Assembly (NCBI GenBank): GCA_944341445.1
Contig: CALVLZ010000012.1
Coordinates: forward strand, 1 to 52,244
From: an uncultured Clostridia bacterium
GTDB lineage: Bacteria; Bacillota; Clostridia; Christensenellales; UBA1242
DNA length: 52,244 nt
Direction: 5' to 3'
The notes beneath the pieces were generated by a model. The model was not told the origin of the DNA. It saw only the letters and a program-made list of their open reading frames with translations, and ran no database searches. Positions 15,739 to 24,922 of the stretch are shown here, one piece after another; the first letter of the stretch is position 1; each line of letters opens with the position of its first letter. The translations under genes were made by a program, and so were the position numbers.

Positions 15739-15774
15739 ATTTTATTTAATAAAAATATAAAAAATAAAGGATTT

Positions 15775-15804
15775 TTGTTATTTTAAGTTGTATTATATTA
15801 TGAT
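15775..15804 (+). promoter_or_regulatory. Candidate promoter of dnaG-rpoD-trmK
   Basis: TTGTTA (15775-15780) and TATGAT (15799-15804) with an 18-bp spacer, 25 bp before the dnaG start. Confidence 0.45.
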
Positions 15805-15828
15805 TGAATTTTTTTTAAGGAGATAAGC

Positions 15829-17604
15829 GTGAATAATACCTTTTCATCCGATTGGATTGAAGAATTAAAAAGCAGAAATGATATTGTTTATGTAATTTCC
15901 AAATACTGCAACTTAAACAAAAAAGGAAAATATTATTGGACATGCTGTCCGTTCCATTTTGAAAAAACTCCAAGCATGGCAGTTGATGAAGTGGAACAAT
16001 ATTTCCATTGTTATGGTTGTGGCGCTGGTGGAGATGTTATAACATTTATTCAAAAAATTGAAAGTGTTGATTTTTATGATGCTTGCAAAATTTTAGCAGA
16101 AAATGCTGGTATGAAATTGCCAAGCATTGTTAAAGACGAAAACATTGCACAAAAGAAAAAAGAAAGAGAAGAAATTTATGCTGTTTTGCGTGATTGTGCA
16201 TTATATTACTATAATAATTTAAAGTTGGAATCTGCAAAACCAGCAAACGAATACATACAAAAAAGAAGATTAAAACCAGAAACAATAACTTCTTGGGGTA
16301 TTGGTTATAGCCTTGGATGGAATCAGGTTGTTGAATATTTAACAAAAAAAGGTTATAAATTAGATATTCTTTTAAAAGCAGGAATTGTTGAAGAAAAAAA
16401 TGGCAAAATTTTTGATGCTTATGCTAAACGTTTAATTTTTCCAATTATAAACTCTTTTGGAAATGTTGTTGGTTTTAGTGGAAGAATGCTTGAAAATGCA
16501 GATTTTGCAAAATATAAAAATACGGCACAAACAGCAGTGTTTGATAAAAGCAAATGCGTATTTGGCATTAATATGATTAAAAAAGCAAAAAACTTGCAAG
16601 AATTAAAAGAAATAATAATTGTTGAAGGTCAAATGGATGTTATTTCTCTTCATCAAGCGGGTGTTAAAAATGCGGTTGCAACCTTAGGAACTGCTTTAAC
16701 AAGTTTCCACGCAAAGGAAATAAAACGTTTTTGCGATAAAGTTGTTGTTTGTTTTGATGGCGACGGCGCAGGTAAAAAAGCAACATTAAGGTCTTTAGAT
16801 ATTTTAGTTAATGCTGGTTTAGATGTGTATGTTGCAAGTTTGCCAACAGGCGTTGACCCAGATGAATTTATTATATCTTATGGAAAAGAAAAGTTTTTAA
16901 CTCATATTGCTAACGCAAAGCATTGGGTAGAATATTTAATTTATTCATATTACGAAAAATATAATATGCAAAAATCTAACGAAAAAGCTTCCTTTGTGTC
17001 TGAAGCTTTGGCATTGATTAGAACTTTAAAATCCGAAAGTGAACAAAATATTTATTTAGATTTAGTTAAAAATTTAACAAATATTTCTATGGATGTTTTG
17101 CGCTCTGATTTAAAAAATGAAATGCCAAAACAAACAAGCGAACCACTTGTTAAAAAACAAGAAGAGCAAAGGCTTGTTTTTGAAAATGCATATGTTAAGG
17201 CAACAAAATTTATTATGGCTAGCATTTTACATAAAAAACCATATGCAAAATTAACAGATGAAATTAGGCAAAACATAATAAATCCAGATTATATTAAAAT
17301 TTATGATTATTTTTTAGAGTGCTATGCAAACAATAAAAAACCTATTATTGGAGCGGTTTTTGAAAGGTTTGATGCAGATAACAATAATGATGTTTTGGAC
17401 TTAATTAATTACGAGTTTATTGAAAGTGAAGATAATGAAAACTTCTTTGATGGTTGTGTTAAGCAAATTGTTATAAGTGGCTTAAATGCAAAACAAAAAG
17501 AAATAACCGAAAAACTATCAACTATTAAAGATTTAAACGAAAGAAAACAATTAATAACAGAATTAAATGATATTATTTTAAAGATAAAGGGATTGAAAAA
17601 TTAA
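15829..17604 (+). CDS. dnaG: DNA primase
   Basis: A 591-residue primase that makes RNA primers at the replication fork. The CHC2 zinc finger is Cys40-x2-His43 ... Cys61-x2-Cys64 in [11 protein letters not shown] and [10 protein letters not shown]. The TOPRIM core follows with [10 protein letters not shown] and [13 protein letters not shown]-terminal helicase-binding region is present but divergent. The start is GTG, supported by AAGGAG 7 bp upstream. Its stop overlaps the rpoD start (TAATG), the classic macromolecular-synthesis arrangement of dnaG and rpoD. Confidence 0.95.
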   Translation: MNNTFSSDWIEELKSRNDIVYVISKYCNLNKKGKYYWTCCPFHFEKTPSMAVDEVEQYFHCYGCGAGGDVITFIQKIESVDFYDACKILAENAGMKLPSIVKDENIAQKKKEREEIYAVLRDCALYYYNNLKLESAKPANEYIQKRRLKPETITSWGIGYSLGWNQVVEYLTKKGYKLDILLKAGIVEEKNGKIFDAYAKRLIFPIINSFGNVVGFSGRMLENADFAKYKNTAQTAVFDKSKCVFGINMIKKAKNLQELKEIIIVEGQMDVISLHQAGVKNAVATLGTALTSFHAKEIKRFCDKVVVCFDGDGAGKKATLRSLDILVNAGLDVYVASLPTGVDPDEFIISYGKEKFLTHIANAKHWVEYLIYSYYEKYNMQKSNEKASFVSEALALIRTLKSESEQNIYLDLVKNLTNISMDVLRSDLKNEMPKQTSEPLVKKQEEQRLVFENAYVKATKFIMASILHKKPYAKLTDEIRQNIINPDYIKIYDYFLECYANNKKPIIGAVFERFDADNNNDVLDLINYEFIESEDNENFFDGCVKQIVISGLNAKQKEITEKLSTIKDLNERKQLITELNDIILKIKGLKN

Positions 17605-18662
17605 TGGATAACGCAATAGAAAGTGAATTATTAAACATAATTGATTCAGTGAAGAACAAAGGAATTATAAGTGAAGAAGATTTAACAGCAAAGTTAGATA
17701 ATTTCGATTTAGTACCAGAAGATATGAAAGAAATTATTGATTTTGTTGAAGATCACGGTGTTAAAGTTGAATTACTAGAAGAAGTAATAGTTAAAGATGA
17801 AGATTTAAAAGATATTATATCTCACGTTAAAGTTAACGACTCTGTTAAAATGTATTTAAAAGACATTGGCTCAGTTAAATTGTTAACTCCAGAACAAGAA
17901 GTTGAACTTGCTAAAAGAGTTTTAGATGGTGATGAATCTGCAAAAGCAGAACTAAGTGAAAGGAACTTAAGACTTGTTGTTTCAATTGCAAAAAGATATG
18001 TCTCAAGGTCTTCAATGGACTTTTTGGATTTAATTCAAGAAGGAAATATGGGGTTAATTAAAGCGGTTGAAAAATTTGATTATACAAAAGGTTTCAGATT
18101 TTCAACTTATGCAACTTGGTGGATTAGACAAAGCATAACACGTGCCATAGCAGACCAAGCAAGAACAATAAGAATACCTGTTCATATGGTTGAAACAATA
18201 CATAAATTAAGTAGAATTCAAAAACAATTAACACAGGAATTAGGCAGAGACCCATCTAACAGCGAAATTGCAGAAAAAATGGGAATAACAGAACAAAGAG
18301 TTATTGAAATTCAAAAAATTGCTTTAGACCCTGTTTCTTTAGAAAGCCCTGTTGGGGAAGAGGAAGAAAGCAAAATTGGTGATTTCTTAGAAGATGAAAG
18401 TATGAAAAGCCCTGTTGAATCTGCTGCACAAGATATTTTGAAAACTCAATTGTTGGCTGTTATTGAAACATTAACACCAAGAGAACAAAAGGTTATTCGT
18501 TTGCGTTATGGTTTAGATGACGGACACACAAGAACTTTGGAAGAAGTTGGAAAAGAATTTAATGTAACTCGTGAACGTATTAGACAAATTGAAGCAAAAG
18601 CTTTAAGAAAACTAAGAAACCCTAACAGAGCAAAAAAATTGGAAGATTTTTATGAAGAGTAA
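17604..18662 (+). CDS. rpoD: RNA polymerase primary sigma factor (sigma-A)
   Basis: A 352-residue primary sigma factor. Region 1.1 is the acidic N-terminus (about 1-60). Region 1.2 contains [17 protein letters not shown], region 2 has [32 protein letters not shown] and [11 protein letters not shown], and region 4 has [18 protein letters not shown] and [25 protein letters not shown]. It has the size of Firmicute sigma-A, without the long spacer of proteobacterial sigma-70. One-base overlap with dnaG and 11-base overlap with trmK point to one operon. Confidence 0.97.
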   Translation: MDNAIESELLNIIDSVKNKGIISEEDLTAKLDNFDLVPEDMKEIIDFVEDHGVKVELLEEVIVKDEDLKDIISHVKVNDSVKMYLKDIGSVKLLTPEQEVELAKRVLDGDESAKAELSERNLRLVVSIAKRYVSRSSMDFLDLIQEGNMGLIKAVEKFDYTKGFRFSTYATWWIRQSITRAIADQARTIRIPVHMVETIHKLSRIQKQLTQELGRDPSNSEIAEKMGITEQRVIEIQKIALDPVSLESPVGEEEESKIGDFLEDESMKSPVESAAQDILKTQLLAVIETLTPREQKVIRLRYGLDDGHTRTLEEVGKEFNVTRERIRQIEAKALRKLRNPNRAKKLEDFYEE

Positions 18663-19341
18663 AAGTTCTTGCTCACAACTAATTAAATTATCAAAAAGAC
18701 TACAAAATATTGTTAATTTAGTTGATGAAAATGTGAGTGATGTTGTAGATATTGGTTGCGACCACGGAAAAGTTATTGCAAATTTGTTATATAACAAAAT
18801 TTGCAAATTTGGTTATGCAACAGATATTTCAAAACCAAGCTTAAATAAATGTGAAGATTTGTTAAAATCTTTAAATTTATCAAATTATAAATGTGTTTTT
18901 TGTGATGGTATGCAAGGATTGCAAGATGTTAAAAAATTTAACACAGTTATAATTGCAGGAATGGGTGGTAAAGAAATTATTAAAATTTTAACTGAAAATT
19001 CTGTTCCAATTAAAAATTTAATTTTATCGCCACAAAAAGATGTGGTTGAAGTTAGAAAATTTTTAAATGGTTTTGGATTTAAAATTGTTTATGATATAGT
19101 AATAAAAGAAGATAACAAATTTTACACTATAATAAAAGCAGTTAAGGGCAAACAAAAACACACAATCAATCAACTATATTTTGGAAAAATTATGTTAAAG
19201 CAACCAAACTGCGAATATAAACAATTGGTAAATTTAGAGTTATTAAAGTTAGAAAAAATTAAACAAGTGCATAAATTAAATAGCAATCAAGAACATTATC
19301 ATAAGTTCTTAAAAAATCAGGTTAAAAAATTTAAAATATAA
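18652..19341 (+). CDS. trmK: tRNA (adenine22-N1)-methyltransferase
   Basis: A 229-residue TrmK that methylates A22 of tRNA. The order is [15 protein letters not shown], then the SAM site [16 protein letters not shown] (about 30-46), then DGMQGLQ and the family signature [15 protein letters not shown]. The length is normal. It overlaps the rpoD end by 11 bp, which matches the rpoD-trmK order of Firmicutes. The usual Nif3-family gene after trmK is replaced here by a zinc-ribbon protein 14 bp downstream. Confidence 0.9.
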   Translation: MKSKSSCSQLIKLSKRLQNIVNLVDENVSDVVDIGCDHGKVIANLLYNKICKFGYATDISKPSLNKCEDLLKSLNLSNYKCVFCDGMQGLQDVKKFNTVIIAGMGGKEIIKILTENSVPIKNLILSPQKDVVEVRKFLNGFGFKIVYDIVIKEDNKFYTIIKAVKGKQKHTINQLYFGKIMLKQPNCEYKQLVNLELLKLEKIKQVHKLNSNQEHYHKFLKNQVKKFKI

Positions 19342-19355
19342 AAGGAAGTTTTAAA

Positions 19356-20048
19356 ATGGAAGAAATTTTAAAATATCAACAACTAGATAGTTCATTATTA
19401 AAATTAGAAAGAACTTTAAAAAGTTCAGAAGAAAAAAAGATTATGAACATTGCAATAACTAATTTTAAAGAGTTGCAAAATAAAAGTTTGGAACTAGAAA
19501 AACTTGCAAATTCACTTGCAAAAGAATATGAAACAATTAAAAAAGAATATGATGATTGTTTTAAAAAATTGCAATCTGTAACAAGTTTAAAAAGTGAAAC
19601 TTTATCTGAAAAAGAACTAAATGATGCAACAAAAAAAGTTAATGAAATTTCTGCTGAATTTTTTATAATTGAAAGAAAACTTAATCAAATTGTTATAAAA
19701 ATGAAAGAAACTTTAAAAGACTTTGAAAACATTAAAAACAATGTTATAAAAGCTCGTGCAAAACATAAAGAAAGTAAACAAAAATATGAAGAGTTAGAAG
19801 AGAAAGTTCAACCAGAAATTGAAAAAACAAAAAAAGAAATGCAAAGTTTAGAATCAAAAATTGATAAAAAATTACTTGAAAGATATAAAGCAAGAAAAGC
19901 AGATAACATTTTTCCTGTTTTTGTTCCAATTGCAAACAATCTTTGTGGGGCTTGCCATATGGAGCAACCAAAAGCAAAAATTGATGTTTTGAAAAAAGAT
20001 GGTTTCATAGTTTGTGAACATTGCGGAAGAATTATTTATAATTCATAA
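19356..20048 (+). CDS. C4-type zinc-ribbon coiled-coil protein (CT398-like)
   Basis: A 230-residue protein. The first 170 residues form a long charged coiled-coil hairpin (heptad-like KLERTLKSSEEKK ... YEELEEKVQPEIEKTKKEMQ). The end is a zinc ribbon, C-x2-C-x19-C-x2-C, in LCGACHMEQP ... CEHCGRIIY. This is the architecture of the CT398 / DUF164 family, whose role is uncertain; a link to secretion or nucleic acid has been suggested for relatives. AAGGAAG precedes the start. It probably belongs to the dnaG operon. Confidence 0.8.
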   Translation: MEEILKYQQLDSSLLKLERTLKSSEEKKIMNIAITNFKELQNKSLELEKLANSLAKEYETIKKEYDDCFKKLQSVTSLKSETLSEKELNDATKKVNEISAEFFIIERKLNQIVIKMKETLKDFENIKNNVIKARAKHKESKQKYEELEEKVQPEIEKTKKEMQSLESKIDKKLLERYKARKADNIFPVFVPIANNLCGACHMEQPKAKIDVLKKDGFIVCEHCGRIIYNS

Positions 20049-20072
20049 ATAACTTAATTAAGAATATAAATA

Positions 20073-20107
20073 ACACCTAAATAATAAAATATATTAGGTG
20101 TTTTTTT
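20073..20107 (+). terminator. Terminator/attenuator hairpin abutting the ykvI-like start
   Basis: ACACCTAA (20073-20080) pairs with TTAGGTGT (20094-20101), followed by Ts up to 20107. The next gene's ATG is at 20108, and the only purine-rich box near it, AGGTG (20096-20100), is the 3' arm of this stem. The hairpin therefore ends the dnaG operon and hides the ribosome site of the next gene. Confidence 0.75.
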
Positions 20108-21139
20108 ATGTTAAAAAATGTGTTAACATTATCATTTTTAATAATAGGCACAACTATTGGCGCTGGTTTTGCAAGTGGTAAGGAACTAGCTGTTTTTTTC
20201 GGTGTTTATGGGTTATGGGGCATTGCTTTTTCTTTGCTATTTAGCGTTTTGTTTTTTTATTTTAATTATAAATTTTTTAAATGGGGTCATATTTTAAAAC
20301 CAAAAAATTTTAATGATATAAGTAAATTTTGTTTAGGTAAATATTATAAAGTGGGCAATGTTTTATTTGTTGTTTGTTTTATAATTTCTGTAACAGGTAT
20401 GATTGCTGGAAGTGCAGTTATTAGTGATTCAATTTTAAATAATAAATATATTGTGCCAATTGTTTTTATTGTTATTACTTCGCTAACAATAATAAAAGGA
20501 ATAAAGGGAATAAACTTTATTAATAATTGTTTAGTTCCAATTTTAGTTTTTTCTATATTGTATTTATGTGCAAAAACTTTTTTTGTAAATAGCAGTGGAT
20601 ATATTTTAAGTCATATTAATTTTAACATAGTGGGTGCATTAATTTCTTGCTGTTGCTATGTTAGTATGAATGTTATTGCGTCTGGTATTTTGATTATGCA
20701 AATAGCAAATAATTATAGTAAAAAAGAAGTTAAAATTAGTTGTATAATAACTTCAGTTGTTCTAACAATAATAATTATATTTGCTGTTATTGCGTTTTTA
20801 TTTTCAAGTTCAGAAACATTAAATTCTGCAATGCCATTTTTAGAAATGTGCAAAAGTTTTAATAAAACATATTATGTTTATTTTAGTTTTATAACACTTG
20901 TTGGAATTTTAACAACGCTTGTAAGTTCAGCGTATTTGGTGGTTTGTTATTTTAACAGTTTTTTAAAAAATGTGCATAAAAGTTTGTTTTTAACATTTTT
21001 AATTAGTTTAGTTTTAGCATTAATTGGCTTTGGAAACATAGTTAAATTTTTGTATCCAATAACAGGAATAATAGGAGTTGTGTTTATGGTCGGATTAAAC
21101 AGTAAATTTATTAAAAAAACAAAAAAGCAATGTGTTTAA
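20108..21139 (+). CDS. YkvI-like membrane transporter
   Basis: A 343-residue protein with about ten membrane helices. The first helix carries GTTIGAGFASGKEL (14-27), the signature of YkvI-type proteins in the amino acid/cation symporter superfamily. Its substrate is unknown. The ATG immediately follows the T-run of a terminator, and its ribosome site AGGTG is part of that hairpin. A GTG 12 bp later is a poorer start because it would cut into the first helix. It ends inside a bidirectional terminator shared with the convergent ABC permease gene. Confidence 0.75.
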   Translation: MLKNVLTLSFLIIGTTIGAGFASGKELAVFFGVYGLWGIAFSLLFSVLFFYFNYKFFKWGHILKPKNFNDISKFCLGKYYKVGNVLFVVCFIISVTGMIAGSAVISDSILNNKYIVPIVFIVITSLTIIKGIKGINFINNCLVPILVFSILYLCAKTFFVNSSGYILSHINFNIVGALISCCCYVSMNVIASGILIMQIANNYSKKEVKISCIITSVVLTIIIIFAVIAFLFSSSETLNSAMPFLEMCKSFNKTYYVYFSFITLVGILTTLVSSAYLVVCYFNSFLKNVHKSLFLTFLISLVLALIGFGNIVKFLYPITGIIGVVFMVGLNSKFIKKTKKQCV

Positions 21140-21152
21140 ACATTGCTTTTTT
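21121..21152. terminator. Bidirectional terminator between convergent genes
   Basis: AAAAAGCAATG / CATTGCTTTTT with A-run and T-run on the two sides. It includes the stop of the ykvI-like gene and can also end the - strand ABC operon. Confidence 0.85.
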
Positions 21153-21156
21153 CTAC

Positions 21157-21210
21157 TATGCAAATACGTAAAAATCTGCTTTAAATAATGATTATTTACG
21201 TTTTTGCATA
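21157..21210. repeat. Inverted repeat of the TATGCAAATACGTAAAA element
   Basis: The arms are 21157-21176 (TATGCAAATACGTAAAAATC) and the reverse complement of 21190-21210, which differs only by a T/A swap and one inserted base. It is the most complete copy of the intergenic element. It lies in the 3' region of the - strand permease gene, before the shared terminator. Confidence 0.6.
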
Positions 21211-21222
21211 TCATAAAATATT

Positions 21223-22044
21223 CTAACTTATTCCTCTAGTTTTATATAATATTTTTTCTATCAATGCAACAATAAAATACATTAATGCTGCAAGTATACA
21301 TAAAATTATTGTGCTTGCCATAACTAAATCAAGTTTAAACACTTGACCTCCATACACAATTAAATATCCAAGGCCAGCACGAGATACTAAGTATTCTCCC
21401 ATAATAGTTCCAACCCAAGTTAAACCAACATTAATTTTTAAAACAGAAATAAAGTCTAAAAGGGAATTTGGAAGTATCAATTTAAAAAGTATTTGATATT
21501 TTTTTGCGCCCATGCTTTTTAGCAACATTATTTTATTTTCATCGCAATTAACAAAAGAGTTTAGCATTGAGATAATAGTGATAACAATCATTATTAAAAT
21601 ATCCATAACAATTATGCTACCAATTCCTGTTCCAACCCAAACTATAATCATTGGTCCTAATGCAATTTTTGGCAATGAATTTAAAACAACAATGTATGGG
21701 TCTAATATTTTTCTAATTGTTTCGTTCCACCAAAGTAAAATTGCAATAAGGCTACCACCAATGGTTGCAATTAAAAAACCAATTATTGCTTCATTAAGCG
21801 TTACGCCAATATGATAAGTTAAATTACCATTTTTAAATAAGTCAATTGTTGTTGCAACAATTTTGCTTGGAGAACTAAAAATAAATGTATCAATAATTTG
21901 CAAATATGCAAAAAGTTCCCATAAACCAATTAATATCAACAACAAACTTATTTGGCAAAAAACAATTAAAATTTTATTGCGTTTAAGTTTGTTTTTGTAT
22001 TTAATAAAATCTTTAGAAAAACTTTGTTTTAAATTATTTTTCAT
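21223..22044 (-). CDS. ABC transporter permease (NMT1/taurine/nitrate type)
   Basis: A 273-residue inner-membrane permease with about six helices and the binding-protein-dependent transport loop near AKKYQILFKLILPNSLLDFISVLKINVGLTWVGTIMGEY, in which the EAA-like coupling helix contacts the ATPase. The start is ATG 22044, preceded by AGGAAG; an upstream in-frame ATG at 22122 lies deep inside the ATPase gene and is not used. It overlaps the ATPase stop by 11 bp. It forms an importer with the ATPase and the divergent lipoprotein. The family imports taurine, nitrate or thiamine-related pyrimidines and similar small molecules; the substrate here is not evident. Confidence 0.85.
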   Translation of the reverse strand: MKNNLKQSFSKDFIKYKNKLKRNKILIVFCQISLLLILIGLWELFAYLQIIDTFIFSSPSKIVATTIDLFKNGNLTYHIGVTLNEAIIGFLIATIGGSLIAILLWWNETIRKILDPYIVVLNSLPKIALGPMIIVWVGTGIGSIIVMDILIMIVITIISMLNSFVNCDENKIMLLKSMGAKKYQILFKLILPNSLLDFISVLKINVGLTWVGTIMGEYLVSRAGLGYLIVYGGQVFKLDLVMASTIILCILAALMYFIVALIEKILYKTRGIS

Positions 22045-22792
22045 CTTCCTGTAACTCCTTCCAAATTTTATCAAATATTTTAGAAAAGTCTGGAGACTCT
22101 CTGCGTTGTAAAGGGGCTCCATAATCTTTTAAATCTAAAGAATAAACACTTTTAACCGTTGCAGGTCGTTTACTTAAAACAATAATTTTATCACTCATGC
22201 TAATTGCTTCGCTAATATCGTGAGTTACTAAAATTGCGGTCTTTTTCTCAGATTTTATAATTTGATGAACATCATCACAAACATTAAGTCTTGTTTGATA
22301 ATCTAGTGCGCTGAATGGTTCATCAAGTAAAAGAATTTTTGGGTTCATTGCAAGTGTTCTAATTAATGCAACTCTTTGCCTCATACCACCAGAAAGTTCA
22401 TGTGGATATTTGTTTCTAAAATCCCATAAACCATATTTTTTTAGTAGGTTATTTGCGTATTCTTTGGTATTTGCGTTAGACCTTTTTTGTATTTCAAGAC
22501 CTAAACACACATTTTTCAAAATGTTGCGCCATTCAAAAAGGTGGTCTTTTTGAAACATGTATCCTGTGTGAGATGTGTCAACCTCTGTATTGTTAATTAA
22601 AACTGTTCCGCTTGTTGGTTTTATTAAGCCTGAAATTAAAGAAAGTATTGTGGTTTTGCCACATCCACTTGGTCCAACAATGCTTATAAATTCGCCATCT
22701 TCAACGCTAAAAGATAAATTCTTTATTGCAGGAGTTTCACCTAAGCTAGAGAAATATGTTAAATTAACATTTTTAAATTCTAAAACTTTCAT
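22034..22792 (-). CDS. ABC transporter ATP-binding protein (TauB/SsuB type)
   Basis: A 252-residue ATPase. Walker A is GPSGCGKTT (40-48), the Q-loop is in GYMFQKDHLFEW, the signature is LSGGMRQR, Walker B with the catalytic Glu is ILLLDEPFSALD, and the switch His is in LVTHDISEA. It energises the importer encoded with it. The tail YGAPLQRRESPDF resembles the C-terminal tail of nitrate/taurine-type ATPases. GGAG precedes the ATG and a good - strand promoter is present upstream. Confidence 0.92.
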   Translation of the reverse strand: MKVLEFKNVNLTYFSSLGETPAIKNLSFSVEDGEFISIVGPSGCGKTTILSLISGLIKPTSGTVLINNTEVDTSHTGYMFQKDHLFEWRNILKNVCLGLEIQKRSNANTKEYANNLLKKYGLWDFRNKYPHELSGGMRQRVALIRTLAMNPKILLLDEPFSALDYQTRLNVCDDVHQIIKSEKKTAILVTHDISEAISMSDKIIVLSKRPATVKSVYSLDLKDYGAPLQRRESPDFSKIFDKIWKELQEDEK

Positions 22793-22826
22793 GTTATCTC
22801 CTTGTTTTCAAGTTAGAATATACTTC

Positions 22827-22855
22827 ATTATATGTAAAAATTTTATTTGTGTTAA
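22827..22855 (-). promoter_or_regulatory. Promoter of the ABC ATPase-permease operon
   Basis: On the - strand TTAACA (22850-22855) and TATAAT (22827-22832) are 17 bp apart. Confidence 0.7.
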
Positions 22856-22891
22856 TTTTAAGGTTTAACAAGTTTTAAAGTTTAAGAATAT

Positions 22892-22897
22892 TATAAT
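22892..22897 (+). promoter_or_regulatory. Candidate -10 of the binding-protein gene
   Basis: TATAAT at 22892-22897 with a second possible box TATACT at 22901. The -35 is unclear in this AT-rich spacer. No TPP or FMN riboswitch was recognised between the divergent genes. Confidence 0.4.
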
Positions 22898-22920
22898 TTA
22901 TATACTGTTTAGGAGGTTAT

Positions 22921-23916
22921 ATGAAAAAGTTTTTATCGTTACTACTTATTTTTTGCGCAGGCTTTAGCATAATGCTTGCTGGTTGCGGAAAAAAAGATAA
23001 TGTTATAAGATTAAATGAAGTTACACACAGTATTTTTTATGCGCCACTATATGCTGCAATCAATAAAGGATATTTTGAAGAATACGGAATAGAGATTGAA
23101 TTAACAAATGGTGGCGGAGCAGATAAAAGTATGGCTGCATTAGTATCTGGCGGTGCAGATATTGGTTTAATGGGACCAGAAGCGTGTATTTATGTTGCTG
23201 CGCAAGGTAAAAAAGATATGCCTAAAATTTTTGCGCAATTAACAAAAAGAGATGGTTCATTTTTAGTCGGTCGTGAAGATGTTGATGATTTTGATTGGAA
23301 AGATTTAGAAGGTAAAGAGATTTTAGGCGGAAGACGTGGCGGTGTTCCTGCAATGGCTTTAGAATACGCATTAAAACAAAATGGCTTAATAAATGGTGAA
23401 AATGTAACTATAAATTATGATGTTGAATTTAATTCAATGGCTGCAGCATTCCAAAGCGGTGTTGCCGATTATGTTACAATTTTTGAACCAACAGCAAGTG
23501 AAATAGAAGCAAACAACAGAGGCTATATTGTTGCTTCAGTTGGTGAAGAAGTTGGTGAAGTTCCATTCACAGCATTCATGGCAAGTGAAAATTATTTAAA
23601 AAATAATAAAGATAAAATAAAAAATTTCATAAAAGCTGTTATGAAAGGTTATGAATATGTTGTTTCAACAGATGTTACTGAAGTTGCAAGAACTCTATTG
23701 CCATCATTCAATGGAAGTAGTTTAGAAAGCATTGTTGCTAGCTTAAATAGTTATATTCGTATTGATGCTTGGGTAAGTAATCCAATAATGCAAAAATCTT
23801 CTTTTGAATTATTGCAAACAATAATGAAAAATGCAGGTGAGTTAAGAGAAAATGTAAGTTATGAAAGCATTGTTGATAATAGCTTTGCTGAAGAAGTTTT
23901 GAATGAATTAAAATAA
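22921..23916 (+). CDS. ABC transporter substrate-binding lipoprotein (NMT1/SsuA family)
   Basis: A 331-residue lipoprotein. The signal peptide ends in the lipobox LAGC with Cys22 as the lipidated residue. The mature part fits the NMT1/SsuA-like periplasmic-binding fold: FYAPLYAAINKGYFEEYGIEIEL and the segment GADIGLMGPEACIY. It should catch a small ligand outside the membrane and deliver it to the divergently encoded permease and ATPase. AGGAGG stands 5 bp before the ATG. The substrate is unknown; thiamine precursors, taurine and aliphatic sulfonates are family options. Confidence 0.88.
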   Translation: MKKFLSLLLIFCAGFSIMLAGCGKKDNVIRLNEVTHSIFYAPLYAAINKGYFEEYGIEIELTNGGGADKSMAALVSGGADIGLMGPEACIYVAAQGKKDMPKIFAQLTKRDGSFLVGREDVDDFDWKDLEGKEILGGRRGGVPAMALEYALKQNGLINGENVTINYDVEFNSMAAAFQSGVADYVTIFEPTASEIEANNRGYIVASVGEEVGEVPFTAFMASENYLKNNKDKIKNFIKAVMKGYEYVVSTDVTEVARTLLPSFNGSSLESIVASLNSYIRIDAWVSNPIMQKSSFELLQTIMKNAGELRENVSYESIVDNSFAEEVLNELK

Positions 23917-23950
23917 AAAAAAGAGAACTAAATTTAGTTCTCTTTTTTTT
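23915..23950 (+). terminator. Rho-independent terminator of the lipoprotein gene
   Basis: A perfect palindrome, AGAGAACTAAA / TTTAGTTCTCT, flanked by an A-run and a T-run. Confidence 0.9.
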
Positions 23951-23979
23951 ATTTTGTTTTTTAAAATTTAATTTTGTGA

Positions 23980-23985
23980 TATACT
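23980..23985 (+). promoter_or_regulatory. Candidate -10 of pgsA
   Basis: TATACT at 23980-23985, preceded by TGTGA. The match to a -35 is poor. Confidence 0.35.
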
Positions 23986-24010
23986 CTAAATTAAGAGGTT
24001 ATAATTTAAG

Positions 24011-24577
24011 GTGTTAAAAAATATAAACAAAAAAGAAATTATTAGCATTCCAAATATTTTATCTTTTATTAGAATATTATTAGTTCCCATTTTTATTGCT
24101 CTGTTTTTATGTAACTATGAAATAACTGCCTTCATAATTTTTGTTCTTGCAATGCTAACAGATGTTATAGATGGTTTTATTGCTCGCAAGTTTAATATGC
24201 AAACTGAACTTGGAAAACTAATTGATCCATTAGCTGACAAATTAATTAAAATTAGTGCAATAATATGTTTTACTATAAAAAACATAATTCCTGTAAGTAT
24301 ATTAATAGTATTTTTAATTTTAGACTTGTTTTTGATTGTATCTAGTGTTATAATATTAAAACAAGGTATTATAATAAAATCTAACATATTTGGGAAGTTA
24401 GGCACTTTTTTAGTTTTTGTTGGCATTGTGCTTAGTTTCTTTTATAAAGATGTTAATAATGCAAATATTATAATACTTTTAATTGGTTTAATAATTTATG
24501 CAATTTCTTGTATTTCTTACACGATTATATATTTTATTAAACGTAAAAGCCAAAATAAATTAGATAAGGAAATGTAA
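24011..24577 (+). CDS. pgsA: CDP-diacylglycerol-glycerol-3-phosphate 3-phosphatidyltransferase
   Basis: A 188-residue CDP-alcohol phosphatidyltransferase that makes phosphatidylglycerol phosphate. The active site D-G-x2-A-R-x8-G-x3-D-x3-D is complete in DVIDGFIARKFN and LGKLIDPLADK (about 52-75). Several membrane helices surround it. The N-terminal ISIPNILSFIRILLVPIFI is the normal PgsA opening. The start is GTG, with AAGAGG 12 bp upstream, a rather long spacing. The next gene begins 2 bp after its stop. Confidence 0.88.
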   Translation: MLKNINKKEIISIPNILSFIRILLVPIFIALFLCNYEITAFIIFVLAMLTDVIDGFIARKFNMQTELGKLIDPLADKLIKISAIICFTIKNIIPVSILIVFLILDLFLIVSSVIILKQGIIIKSNIFGKLGTFLVFVGIVLSFFYKDVNNANIIILLIGLIIYAISCISYTIIYFIKRKSQNKLDKEM

Positions 24578-24579
24578 CT

Positions 24580-24846
24580 ATGCTTTTAGGAATAATAGAT
24601 ATTGTTAAAACTTTTTTTAAAAATATTGCAACAAGGTTGCAACTTCCAAGTGTAATATTCGCCGTTGTGTTTGCCGTCGTGGGTTTGGCTTTTGTTTTTT
24701 TAGCAAAAAGAATTGCTCGTGCGGTACGTAAAACAAATGATATAAAAGATAATGATAGAGTTTATATAACTTTTAAAGTTATAGGTTTAACAATGCTATT
24801 TATATCATTACTAATAATAGTTTTTAGCAATTTAAATAATTTTTAA
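24580..24846 (+). CDS. Small two-helix membrane protein, unknown
   Basis: An 88-residue protein with two hydrophobic helices (about 23-42 and 66-83) separated by a basic segment, FLAKRIARAVRKTNDIKDNDR. Both ends are short. I recognise no family. It starts 2 bp after pgsA and is probably cotranscribed with it, so a link to membrane lipids is possible but only by position. The GGAAATG at the pgsA end could serve as its ribosome site. Confidence 0.65.
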   Translation: MLLGIIDIVKTFFKNIATRLQLPSVIFAVVFAVVGLAFVFLAKRIARAVRKTNDIKDNDRVYITFKVIGLTMLFISLLIIVFSNLNNF

Positions 24847-24860
24847 TATTAAAACAAAAG

Positions 24861-24899
24861 CAAAAATGTAACTTATTAAAATTAAGTTGCATTTTTGTA
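24861..24899 (+). terminator. Terminator-like hairpin between pgsA unit and valS
   Basis: CAAAAATGTAACTTA pairs with TAAGTTGCATTTTTG with one mismatch, followed by T-rich sequence. It lies 24 bp before valS. It is too small to be a T-box. Confidence 0.65.
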
Positions 24900-24922
24900 T
24901 TTATAACTGTTAGGAGATAAGA

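Noticed and set aside
22045..22122. Longer N-terminus for the ABC permease
   Set aside because: It would lie in the end of the ATPase gene; the ATG at 22044 has AGGAAG and the usual short overlap.
22793..22920. TPP or FMN riboswitch before the ABC importer genes
   Set aside because: No conserved riboswitch core was found in either orientation; the region is plain AT-rich promoter sequence.
24849..24922. T-box leader of valS
   Set aside because: The leader is under 80 bases, holds only one simple hairpin, and shows no T-box bulge or specifier loop.
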